Source: a bacterium (lineage in GTDB: Bacteria; Krumholzibacteriota; Krumholzibacteriia; LZORAL124-64-63). Taken from it: a stretch of 64,000 nucleotides of DNA. Below the pieces are notes generated by a model. It worked only from the letters and a program-made list of their open reading frames with translations, was not told the origin of the DNA and made no database searches. The stretch is from the NCBI GenBank assembly GCA_024223715.1, contig JAAEOA010000427.1, positions 1-64,000 of the forward strand, given 5' to 3'. This document shows, in pieces, positions 1 to 10,100 of the stretch (positions are counted from its first letter, which is position 1; every line of letters starts with the position of its first letter). Both the position numbers and the translations under genes were made by a program.

Positions 1-57
1 TGGTGGCTGGTGGCTGGTGGCAGGTGGCTGGTGGCTGGTGGCTGGAGGCTGGTGATG
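1..57. repeat. Heptamer tandem repeat (TGGTGGC)n, imperfect, truncated by window start
   Basis: tggtggc tggtggc tggtggc aggtggc tggtggc tggtggc tggaggc tggtgat read directly. Confidence 0.9.
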
Positions 58-220
58 CAAGTTCGCGTTTCTTCTGTTATTGTCAAGCAATTTTGGGTCC
101 CGCGACTATTCTTTAACTTATTATTTTTTAGATATTTAAACCATTTTCACCCTTGCGTTTTCGTGGTTTTTTCGTATCTTATGTACATCCTCCCAAGGCA
201 CCCAAATTAAGGATAATTTC

Positions 221-1363
221 ATGAATAGTTTACCCAAATACCATCCAGGCCAACCTGCAAAAAAAGTCGATCACCATTTAAAAGCGGCGCTCAAAGTCAA
301 AGAAACGGCACATCAGTGCTCTTTAGATTGGTTTGGGGAAATCTATAATCGAAAACTATTTAGAGATCTGGGTTTTAGCACCGTGAACCAATATGCCAGA
401 CAGGAACTTGGTTTCAGTAATTCAAAAATCGGTCATTATATTACGCTGACCAAAAAGCTGGAAAAGCTTCCTGAGTTGAAAAAGTCCCTCAGTAAAGGTG
501 ATTTGGGATATACCCTGGGCCGGGTATTGGTTGATGTTGCAGATGAAACCAACGAAAAACAATGGTTGGATTTTGCGAAGAAAAATTCCCGGCGCAAGGT
601 GGAAAATGAAGTAAAAAAGGCAAAGGGGGAAGCTAAGAATATTGCCAAAGGGCAGCCTTCATTTTTTCCAAGACCAAAAAAGAACATTCCACCCGTTGTT
701 TTGCCTGTGAAAGTCAATTTTGAAATGACTCCGACTCAGTTCGCCCGGTATGAAAAGTTGTGGGAGCAAGTCCGGAAAAATCGTAACGTTTCCTATGAAA
801 AAGTTGAAGCGATTTTGGAAATTATGGAAGGATTTCTGGAGTCCGATACGGAAGGAAAAATCGCTCCCCGGGGAGCGATTTGCGCACCTTCAACTCAGAT
901 TCACATTCATCATTGTCCGCAGTGCGAATCCTCTAAAGTCCAGTCCAGTAAAGGAGAATTGGAAGTCAGCGAGGCTGACTATGAACAGGCTCTGTGTGAT
1001 TGCCAGATTGAAGTTTCAGATTGTGGGGATGTAAAAACAAACACTCAAACCAGGCGAAATAAAACCTCAATTCCACCAGCCACTCGCCGCCGTGTTTTGG
1101 CCAATGCCCGGCACAAATGCGAAACTCCTGGTTGCAGCAATACGCGGTTCCTGGAAATCCATCACACCGTTCCCAGAAAAAATGGCGGTACCAACGACCC
1201 TGAAAATCTAAAATGCCTCTGTTCTTCCTGTCACAGCTTCATTCACGCGAAAGGTTTCATGGTTCGGGAATCATCAGAAAAATATTTTTGGACGGAACAG
1301 AAAACAAAACCCAATAAACTTATTTCAACAAATCGAATGCCCGTTGCCAGTCACCGTCGGTAG
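221..1363 (+). CDS. HNH endonuclease domain protein
   Basis: C-terminal RRRVLANARHKCETPGCSNTRFLEIHHTVPRKNGGTNDPENLKCLCSSCHSFIH is an HNH motif with CxxC pairs. Confidence 0.85.
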   Translation: MNSLPKYHPGQPAKKVDHHLKAALKVKETAHQCSLDWFGEIYNRKLFRDLGFSTVNQYARQELGFSNSKIGHYITLTKKLEKLPELKKSLSKGDLGYTLGRVLVDVADETNEKQWLDFAKKNSRRKVENEVKKAKGEAKNIAKGQPSFFPRPKKNIPPVVLPVKVNFEMTPTQFARYEKLWEQVRKNRNVSYEKVEAILEIMEGFLESDTEGKIAPRGAICAPSTQIHIHHCPQCESSKVQSSKGELEVSEADYEQALCDCQIEVSDCGDVKTNTQTRRNKTSIPPATRRRVLANARHKCETPGCSNTRFLEIHHTVPRKNGGTNDPENLKCLCSSCHSFIHAKGFMVRESSEKYFWTEQKTKPNKLISTNRMPVASHRR

Positions 1364-2042
1364 TCACTTTCCAGTTCAATTGTTCACCGGAAATTACTTC
1401 TGGATCAAGACCCCGGGCTGCCACAAGGGAACCGTCATCGGTAAAAACCAGGTCGTTGGCAGCTGCCCATTGATGGGCCTGGTATAATAATTCCCAGCGA
1501 AAGACCTGGGGAGTTTGCACCGCCACCAGTTCATTACGATTCAAATATTTACCAGCCGATTGCCCCTGAGGCTGTTGAAGAATAGTATCGGCAACGGGAA
1601 TGCCTGGGACTGCGGCTCCTTTATCCAGGGCCCCTTTGACCAGTTTTTCCAGCAAATTTAACGATGCAAACGGACGCGCGGCATCGTGAACGGCAACCAG
1701 GTCTTCGGGTTGTGTGGTTCCGCCCAAAGCCAATGCCTGCAATGCGTTGAAAGTGCTTGCGGTACGAGTCAGGCCGGGTGCAACTCTTTGGGTCGGACAC
1801 CCATAGCTTGAAATTTCATCAAAAAAACTGCGGACCTCAGGGTCCCAGCCATCAGCAGCAGTCACTGCAATTGAACCGAGGGTGCACAATGTATTTGGCA
1901 ATTTCAGGAACTGCTTCAGGCTGACACCAAACAAAATGCCCTTGCCCGTGGAACGAAACTGTTTGGGAATATCTCCTCCGGCGCGCATGCCTTTGCCACC
2001 TGCCAGTTGGACTATATGCAGCTTTCTTTTGGAAACGATCAT
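1320..2042 (-). CDS. ispD: 2-C-methyl-D-erythritol 4-phosphate cytidylyltransferase
   Basis: VQLAGGKGMRAGGDIPKQF nucleotide-binding loop, VAVHDAARPF, VQTPQVFRWELL; start chosen at MIVSKRKL. Confidence 0.9.
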   Translation of the reverse strand: MIVSKRKLHIVQLAGGKGMRAGGDIPKQFRSTGKGILFGVSLKQFLKLPNTLCTLGSIAVTAADGWDPEVRSFFDEISSYGCPTQRVAPGLTRTASTFNALQALALGGTTQPEDLVAVHDAARPFASLNLLEKLVKGALDKGAAVPGIPVADTILQQPQGQSAGKYLNRNELVAVQTPQVFRWELLYQAHQWAAANDLVFTDDGSLVAARGLDPEVISGEQLNWKVTTDGDWQRAFDLLK

Positions 2043-2043
2043 A

Positions 2044-3600
2044 TCAACCTTCCTGATGAGCTTGGTCAAAAGCCCCCGGGTGAACCGCAAGAGCCACCGC
2101 TTCTTCAACACTCGAAACGGTTATCAGTTGCATTTTCAAACCTTTTAGTCGGGGATTGACTTTTCCGCCAGGGTTGGGATTGGCCATGACTGCCCGCCGA
2201 AAACCATGCCGGCCAGCTTCGCGCAGACGAGACTCCAGGTCGGCTACGCCCCGCACTTCTCCGGTCAGGCCTACTTCGCCGAGAACCAGAGTGTCCAACG
2301 GAATTGGTTTTTCACGGAGAGAAGAAGCCAATGCAGCCATGATAGCCAAATCGGCACCAGGATCATCTATGCGTCCGCCGCCGGCCACTTTAACGAAGAC
2401 ATCGCATCCGCCTAAATCCAGCCCCGCTCGTTTTTCCAAAATTGCCGACAAAAGGGCTACACGTTTGTTATCAACCCCTTGAACCACTCGTTGCGGAGTA
2501 CCATAACGGGAAGGAGAGACCAGAGCTTGAACTTCCACAAGGAAAGTTCGTGAGCCATTTTTTACAGCACAAACCGAAGAACCAGGTTCTTTGCCCCCAC
2601 GACCGCTGAGAAATAAAACACCGGCCTGATCCACAGGAAAAAGACCATCGCCACGCATTTCCATGACTGCCAGCTCACCAGTAGTTCCAAAACGGTTTTT
2701 CACCGCGCGCACCATGCGAATGGGGCCCCCACCACTGCCTTCGAAATACAACACGGTATCGACCATGTGTTCAAGAAGTTTGGGGCCAGCCAAGTCGCCA
2801 CTTTTGGTAACATGGCCCACAAGGAAAACAGGACAAGCGGTTCGGCGGGCAAAATCGGCGAGCACTCCCCCGCAATATTTGATTTGAGTGGGGCTGCCGG
2901 GGTACGAGTCTACCTGTTCGCTGTGCAGGGTTTGAATGCTGTCGGCAATGATGATGGTTTTTTGATCCGGTTTGGTAGCCTGGTCAGAGTCATTCCCTGG
3001 AATATCATGCTGTGTATCGTTCAGTGTATTGTGTAAAGTCTCCAAAAGAGTTTCCAAATGCACTTCGGGCAGAATAAGAAAACCATCTTCTGTTTCGGGT
3101 ACAAAACCAAGGCGTTCGGCCCGCATACGAATCTGGGCAGGAGATTCTTCCCCGGCCACATAAATAACCCGCAGGCCTTTTCGCACCCACCACAGAGCCA
3201 ATCCCGTCAACAAGGTTGACTTACCCACACCAGGCTCTCCGCCGAGCATGACCACCGAGCCTTCCACCAAACCGCCACCCAAAACCCGTGCCACTTCAGT
3301 TGGCTCCACAGGTAAACGATTGGTTTCTGCTGATGAGATTTTGGATAGGGGCACCGGCTTCAGTTTTCCGTCCGGGCCTACAGCTTCAGGCCAGGCGCCA
3401 GCTGTTTTGTTGGCAAAGCCAACCGGCCCGCGCTCCCGCTCTGGGGACTTAAAACCCCGGGAACCTTTTTTGGCCGAGGTGGAAGTTACCGTCATTTCCT
3501 TAAAAGTATTCCAGGAACCGCAACCCGGACATTTGCCGGCCCAGCGCAACTCTTCGTGTCCGCAATCGGTACAAAAAAAACGGGTACTATTCTTGGCCAT
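2044..3600 (-). CDS. radA: DNA repair protein RadA
   Basis: N-terminal C4 zinc finger FFCTDCGHEELRWAGKCPGCGSWNT, Walker A GGEPGVGKST, KNRFGTTGE motif, Lon-like C-terminus. Confidence 0.95.
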   Translation of the reverse strand: MAKNSTRFFCTDCGHEELRWAGKCPGCGSWNTFKEMTVTSTSAKKGSRGFKSPERERGPVGFANKTAGAWPEAVGPDGKLKPVPLSKISSAETNRLPVEPTEVARVLGGGLVEGSVVMLGGEPGVGKSTLLTGLALWWVRKGLRVIYVAGEESPAQIRMRAERLGFVPETEDGFLILPEVHLETLLETLHNTLNDTQHDIPGNDSDQATKPDQKTIIIADSIQTLHSEQVDSYPGSPTQIKYCGGVLADFARRTACPVFLVGHVTKSGDLAGPKLLEHMVDTVLYFEGSGGGPIRMVRAVKNRFGTTGELAVMEMRGDGLFPVDQAGVLFLSGRGGKEPGSSVCAVKNGSRTFLVEVQALVSPSRYGTPQRVVQGVDNKRVALLSAILEKRAGLDLGGCDVFVKVAGGGRIDDPGADLAIMAALASSLREKPIPLDTLVLGEVGLTGEVRGVADLESRLREAGRHGFRRAVMANPNPGGKVNPRLKGLKMQLITVSSVEEAVALAVHPGAFDQAHQEG

Positions 3601-3691
3601 AATTTCCTTCCGTGGCTGGGCCGGCAAAATTTGCTGTGGCATTCCCTGTTGGAACTATGCCACAGCAAAGACCAGACCATAGCCACAAATA

Positions 3692-6600
3692 CTATCGGTC
3701 TTCCCGTTGGGGATTGGCACTCTCCTGGACAGCAGCTTCAACCATCAGTTCAATGGCTTTGTCGAGCTGAGGGTCGCGTTTGTGCATGCGGTCGGCGGCC
3801 GTCAGGTCCACTACATAGTCGGGAATGCATCCTTCAAGTTCGTGCACACCTTCCTGGTTTTTGTGGTTGCGTTCAGGGTTGTTTTTATCGCCCCAAACAT
3901 ACCATCCCCGGAAAGGAAGACGAGTATAGCCGCTGTACCGGTTTCCAAAACCACCGGTACTAATAACGTTGCCGCCAGTTTCCATGCCCACTACCGGACC
4001 GCGGTCAATGGTCTTAATGGCGTGACTGAAAATTTCAGCATTGGAATAGCTGCCCTGGTTGCAAATAACTGCAATGGGTTTACTCCACCGGAAAAACGGT
4101 TGCCGCTCAGTTTGCGGATAACCAATTTCACCGTTGCGAGGTAATGTGTAGGCGTGTACCGGCTGAGTCAGGATGGTCAGCAAAAGGTCGGTGGTCCAGC
4201 CACCACCATTGTTGCGCACATCAATTATCAGAGCGTCTTTGCCATCAGCGGCGGCAAATAAATTTTGTTCGAAACGTTCCACATTGGCAAAGCCCATGCC
4301 CTGAATGTGCACGTACCCTACGTGGTCATCTGATTTTTCTTCAGTATATGAACGTTTCGATTTTTCCATCGTCCGGTAGTTCAAATTCCAGATTTGTCGG
4401 GAAGTAGTCGGGACCACTTCAAATTCCAGGTCATCGCCATCACGGTTGACGGTTATGTAAGTAGGCAAATTGGCACGGGTTTCCAGAGCGGCAAACAAAT
4501 TCTCGCCCGAGGACACTGATTGACCGTCTACCGTTGTTAAAATATCGCCCACTTCAAGTTGGCTCAGGAATTTATCGCAAGGACCATGTTCAAGCACACG
4601 GTCAATTTGCAGGCCACCATCGGCAGGAGTGTATTCCAGACCGAGATAACCGTCGGTGCCGTAATTTCCAATACGATCCCACCGAGGATAAAACCCCATG
4701 TGGGAAGCATTCACTTCGCCCAGCATGAAATTCACCACATCGGCAAAGTCCCGGTCGTGGCTCACCGAAACAACCCAGGAGCCGTACTTCTCACGCAGGG
4801 CGGGCCAGTCCAGACCATGCATGTTTTCATCGTAGAAACGATCGCGAATGGTGCGCCAGGCCTCGTCCAGAACCTGCAGGCGAACGGCGGGACGATCAAT
4901 GGTCAGACGGGCTTCAAAGTCCGTGGTTTTAACTTCGCCCCCACCGGAACCCACTGTCGATGGCTTGCCGTTTTTCAGGAAGGTGAAGTTTTTGCCTTCG
5001 CTGTCCATGGCAATATTTTGCGGGGCCGTTCCATTTTTGGTGACGTTTTCACGCTCTTGACCAAACCGGTCCACACTGAACAAATCGGTATCGCCATCCA
5101 CTGTTGCCGTGAAATAAATACGGTCGCCCTTGGGGTCAATGCCGCGAGGGTTTTCGCTGCCCTTGAGCCGGGTCAGACGACGGGAGCGCAAATAAATATC
5201 ATCGAAGTCAATGGTCATGGTGAATTCGGGAGTTTCATCCTTGGTTAATTCTGCCAGGTCATCTTCGGAATCATCATCGGCAGGTTCTTCTTCAGGTTCG
5301 TCTTTCGTCGCTTTGTCGCGGGTTTTTTCCCAGATTTTCCAGTCTTCTCTGGAGCGCTCGTGCAACTCTTCGGTCAAATACATGAAATAAACATCGAAGT
5401 CCACTTCGGCAGGTGACGAACTGTGGCGGTTGGTATTCCAGGCCAGCATGGAACCGTCGGCACTGAAGACTGGATTGTCGTCATAGTCGGGATGACGGGT
5501 CACATTTATGGCTTCCCCCCCGGTGGCAGGCATCAACATAATATCGCTGTTGAAATTGCCGTCGTAGCTCACCACTGCGATCCAGTTTCCATCTGGAGAC
5601 CAGACATATTCTGACAAATACCAATGGTCATAAAGTAGTGTATTGTTTTTGCCATCGGCATCGATAACCCGCAAATCGCCGTCGCCTTCTTCGAACAGAA
5701 TTCGGTCTCCGGATGGAGACCAGCTTGGGCCACGGGTGGGCAGAGTATCTGGTGACAGGCGCTCAATGCGATGGGCCCGGGCCAGACGCAAATTACTTTC
5801 GTTTTCATCGTCTGAAACCAGAAGGCAGATTTCATCTTCACCAAACCGGTCGGTGACAAAAGCCAGAGTATCGTTTGAACCGGGACGGAAGCTGATATCT
5901 GTTTCAAGCCAAGGGCCGGGCACGGCAACAGTGGCTCTTCCTCCGAGCTCACGGTTTACCAAAACAATTTCACCTTCCACAATGAGGGCAAATTCTTCGC
6001 CGTCACTGCTGGTGGCCAATTCGGTGGCATCGGCGGTTTTGTTGGCAATAATGACCGGGTTCTCAATGGAATCGGCAGCTACCTGAATGCTTAGCGGGCG
6101 AGCCTGACCATCAGATAAATTCACCAGGAAAAGACCGGTTCCCGATTCAACCACCAGTGTTTTTCCACCATTGCCAATCCCGGCCCAACGCACGGCATCT
6201 TCGGCAAAATTTGTCACGGCTTTTTGGCCGCTGCCGTCACTGTTCATGGTAAATACGTTGGGGACTTTGCTATCGTTTTGATCGCCAATCCAATAAACCT
6301 GACCGTCGTCTGAAACCATGGGTTTGCGGTCAAAACCACGGTTATTGGTCAAACGAACCGGATCATTTCCGGCTGACCATGAAAACAGTTCCCGTTGGTA
6401 CGAACCCCGGTAATAAAGACGGTGTTCTTTGACCCGACCTTCGGCAATTACAAAAGTTTTTCCATCGTGGGTAGCCACTTCGTCGCCAAAAATATCGACC
6501 AGGCGAGTGGGGCTGCCACCGCTGGTGGGAATTTGCATAATTTGCGGGCCCATGGGAAAGTCGAAAAGACGCCGGGAAGCGAAATAAAGAGTTTTTCCAT

Positions 6601-6955
6601 CGGGTGAAAAGGCGCCCGGCTGTTCGGAAGATGCAGCAAAGGTGATCCTGCGGGGAGCCCCTCCTTGCACAGGCATGATGTAAATATCGTCATCGCCATA
6701 GCGATTGGAGGCAAATGCCAGTTCGCTGCCATCGGGACTGAAGATAGCCCGGCTGTCGTAAGCTTCGTGGGCAGTCAGGCGATGAGCCTGGCCACCATCG
6801 CTGGAAACGCTCCACAAGTCGCCCTGAAAGGAAAAGACCACGGTCTGGCCATCCGGGCTAAGGGCTGGAAAACGGGGCATAAAAACTTCTGCAGAATGGG
6901 CTACCGAAGCGGCAAGCAGAAGAACGGGCAGAATGATTTGAAAACAGCGTCGCAT
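3692..6955 (-). CDS. Tricorn-type protease: TolB-like beta-propellers plus PDZ and S41 peptidase domain
   Basis: Signal peptide, repeated SPDGxxLAFxS propeller motifs, PDZ GDILTTVDGQSV, S41 region DVRNNGGGWTTDLLL and NQGSYSNAEIFSHAIK. Confidence 0.9.
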   Translation of the reverse strand: MRRCFQIILPVLLLAASVAHSAEVFMPRFPALSPDGQTVVFSFQGDLWSVSSDGGQAHRLTAHEAYDSRAIFSPDGSELAFASNRYGDDDIYIMPVQGGAPRRITFAASSEQPGAFSPDGKTLYFASRRLFDFPMGPQIMQIPTSGGSPTRLVDIFGDEVATHDGKTFVIAEGRVKEHRLYYRGSYQRELFSWSAGNDPVRLTNNRGFDRKPMVSDDGQVYWIGDQNDSKVPNVFTMNSDGSGQKAVTNFAEDAVRWAGIGNGGKTLVVESGTGLFLVNLSDGQARPLSIQVAADSIENPVIIANKTADATELATSSDGEEFALIVEGEIVLVNRELGGRATVAVPGPWLETDISFRPGSNDTLAFVTDRFGEDEICLLVSDDENESNLRLARAHRIERLSPDTLPTRGPSWSPSGDRILFEEGDGDLRVIDADGKNNTLLYDHWYLSEYVWSPDGNWIAVVSYDGNFNSDIMLMPATGGEAINVTRHPDYDDNPVFSADGSMLAWNTNRHSSSPAEVDFDVYFMYLTEELHERSREDWKIWEKTRDKATKDEPEEEPADDDSEDDLAELTKDETPEFTMTIDFDDIYLRSRRLTRLKGSENPRGIDPKGDRIYFTATVDGDTDLFSVDRFGQERENVTKNGTAPQNIAMDSEGKNFTFLKNGKPSTVGSGGGEVKTTDFEARLTIDRPAVRLQVLDEAWRTIRDRFYDENMHGLDWPALREKYGSWVVSVSHDRDFADVVNFMLGEVNASHMGFYPRWDRIGNYGTDGYLGLEYTPADGGLQIDRVLEHGPCDKFLSQLEVGDILTTVDGQSVSSGENLFAALETRANLPTYITVNRDGDDLEFEVVPTTSRQIWNLNYRTMEKSKRSYTEEKSDDHVGYVHIQGMGFANVERFEQNLFAAADGKDALIIDVRNNGGGWTTDLLLTILTQPVHAYTLPRNGEIGYPQTERQPFFRWSKPIAVICNQGSYSNAEIFSHAIKTIDRGPVVGMETGGNVISTGGFGNRYSGYTRLPFRGWYVWGDKNNPERNHKNQEGVHELEGCIPDYVVDLTAADRMHKRDPQLDKAIELMVEAAVQESANPQREDR

Positions 6956-7061
6956 GGATTTCTCCGTTGGGGAAGCCAGAGTATCAGATTGTTATCGAAG
7001 TCGGGTATTTTAAAGTAACATTGACTGGGCTTTTCGGCTATAGATAAGGGACAAATACATT

Positions 7062-7101
7062 AAAAAAAACCGGCCACTTTCCTTGAGGGAAGATGGCCGG
7101 T
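7062..7101 (-). terminator. Intrinsic terminator downstream of the S8 peptidase gene
   Basis: ACCGGCCA...TGGCCGGT stem with inner TTTCC/GGGAA; T8 tract on minus strand. Confidence 0.85.
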
Positions 7102-7121
7102 CAATAGAACAAATGAATAAA

Positions 7122-10100
7122 CTAGCGCACCAGGAGCATTTTCCGTTCCTGAATATCAGCACCACTTTCAAGACGATACAAATAAACACCACTACTTACC
7201 GAGCGACCACCATCGTCACGACCATCCCAGCGCACGGTGTGCCGGCCGGCCACCATTTCTTCGCTGATCAGGTGCCGGACAAGATGCCCACGCAGGTTAA
7301 AAATCCCCAGCCGAACCGAACCGTTGTGAGCCAGATCGAATGAAATTTTGGTCATGGGATTAAACGGGTTGGGTACATTGGGGTTCAATCGGGTCACAGC
7401 AGGAAGAGCTTCGCCATCAACACCGGAGACTGTTCCGGGAATAGTAAAGTTTATACCCCAGCTGACAAGCGTACCGGTGTCTGACCCCGCATGATCGGCA
7501 ATGGCCAGAACCCAGGTGCCTGAATTACTGATTCCAATGTAGTCATTCAGACTTCCGGGGCCATCGACGGTCAAAGTCATGGGCCAGTTGCCAATGATAT
7601 CATTTGCACTGCCGCCACTGCGATCATGCAAATTGACAATCTGGCCGGTGGGGCTGATCAGTTGCACCGACAAATCGCCGATGTAAGTATGCTCAATATC
7701 GATATCCACCGTCACATCTGAGATGATACCCGCTTCATTCTCAGGAACGACAATAGTGCTGGAAATTCCGTTGCTGGAATTATCGGGAATGGGCAGGTTG
7801 GGACTGGTTGAATATTCCACCTGAATCACGGGCATCAGGTTGACATTAATGCCGGTCATATTGGTGCCATCATCCAGATCCACATCTACAATTATGGTTC
7901 CCCATTCAGCCTTGCTGAACTGAAGGCTGTACAGCCCTTCATAAAGATTGTCCAGAGTATAACTGCCATCATATTCGGTCAGAGTGCTGGCACCGGCACC
8001 GTTGGAAACCAGGACACCGGAATTATCCATTTCACCAACCAGGTTAACTGTTCCGGAAATGGAAGACGTCGGGGCCGGCTCGGCAGCTAAAAGATAGGCC
8101 GCCGCGTTCAGTGTCAAATCTTTGCCTGCGGTGCCATCAATGGCTTCCACGTTGAAAGCAAAGTACACAATCTGGGCCGACTGAGGGGCCGAGTTGTTGT
8201 CGTGAACCAGAATGCCGGCATCGCCCGACATGGCTGCAGGACTCATTATCACATAAGCATCAGATGTCGCCTCAACAGCATCCTGATCGCCATATCCGTC
8301 GTAAGTCATGGTCACGGTGGGATCAATCATTACCGGTACATTCAGCAGAGGGTGATTTTCATAACCTTGATCCACATGCAGATCGCCCGAGTTATCACTG
8401 TCCCATGATTCTCCATGCAAGACGTGCTGCGCAAAGTCGGGATAACCAGGATTGGACAAAGCATCGTATCCAATTTCGCCACCTTCGATGAGCAATTTGC
8501 CACCGCTGGTTGCCCAATCCTGAAGGGCTTGGCGAGTGGTTTCTTTGTCCACCGGAACCGCATTGTCACCAGCGGAAAGAATAACCAACTGGTAACTGAG
8601 GAAATCTTCCAAGGTCGCCTGGTCGGCAATCATTACATCGGCCACATAACCGGCATCGGTCAGCCAGGTGGCTATGGTTGCAGCGCTGGATTTGCCATCG
8701 TTGCGCCCTTCCACAGGCTGTTTATTTTTGTTGGTTTTCTCATCGGCCCTGGCTGCTGCTGTGTCGTCAAGAACCAAGACAACACCAAGAGCATCCATGA
8801 TGATAAACGCATGAGGACCACTGGTGTTTTCATTGGGAATGTTTGCCAGGTCATAAGCGGTGATGCTGTAAGTCAGACTATCGCCGACCTGCAGAGCCAC
8901 AGCGTCGACAGGAAAGACCAAGGAGTAGGCATCGTTGCTATCATCAGTCAAAACATAAGGCCCCATAACAGGCCCGCCGTTCAGCTGATAAGTCATTTCA
9001 ACCCGGTCCAGACCCAGGTTGTCGCTGGCAGTGCAATACAAGGTGGGCGGCCAGGCAATGAGTGCCTGATCGCTCAAAGCATTGTGCAATAACTCAGGCA
9101 ACGTAACATCCGGTCCCACATTGAAAGAGAAATAATTCTCTGGGGCCAGAGCAGGCAGAACCGTTTGCACACCATTTGTGCTTAGGGCGGACAAGTAATA
9201 ATCGACGGTGGTGCCGGCTGCCTGGCCGGGAATGTCTGCTGAATAAGTATCAGGCTCTCCGGTGGCAGTCATCGCTTGTTGTTGCCATAAGCCTGAGTCA
9301 ATTCGGTAAGAAAGAGTGACCGTATCAAGCCCTTCCCGGTCGGTAACCAGAGCAGATACGCTGTAAGGAGTTCCGGTACTTTCTGAATCGCCAAGAGGAG
9401 CATGATCCAAATTGGGACCAAAATATTGAACGGCTTCAAAGGCGTTGATAATTCCCCAACCAAAATCGTTGTTGGGACTATCGGCCATGCTGGCGGTTTC
9501 GCGCAGAGCTTCACGAACCTGCGCTGGTGTCAGGTTCGGAGCGCGGGAAAGAATCAATGCTGCAACACCACTGGTTAACGGGCAGCTGAAGCTGGTTCCG
9601 GAGGCGGTACGATAGCCATTGTCGTCACTCGGATCGGCAACGGTATTGCTGACACCCAAAGCCGATACATCGGGTTTGATGCGGCCGTCATAAGACGGTC
9701 CAGGTGATGAAAAAGAACTGATATTATCGGATGAATCCACTGCACCAACTGTGATGACATCAAAACCATCGGCGGGGGCAATGATATGATTCCAGCTGGA
9801 ATTCCGCTCGTTACCTGCACTGTTGATCACAATAATACCACGCGCCACAGCCAGGTCAGCAGCCAGGGTGGTTACGGCAGTATTGCCGTCCATGTCACTG
9901 AAATCGTACCAGTCGAGATAACCCAGGGACGATGAAACGATGTCCACACCAAAAGTTTCAACCCATTCCAGACCGGCAACCCACTGGTCTTCTTCAATGG
10001 GAATTTCCTGAGAAACGTCTTCGGTTTTGGCTAATACAACCGAGGCACCAAAAGCAGGGGCCACTAATTCACCGGGCATGTTGCCAGTCACTGTTGACAT

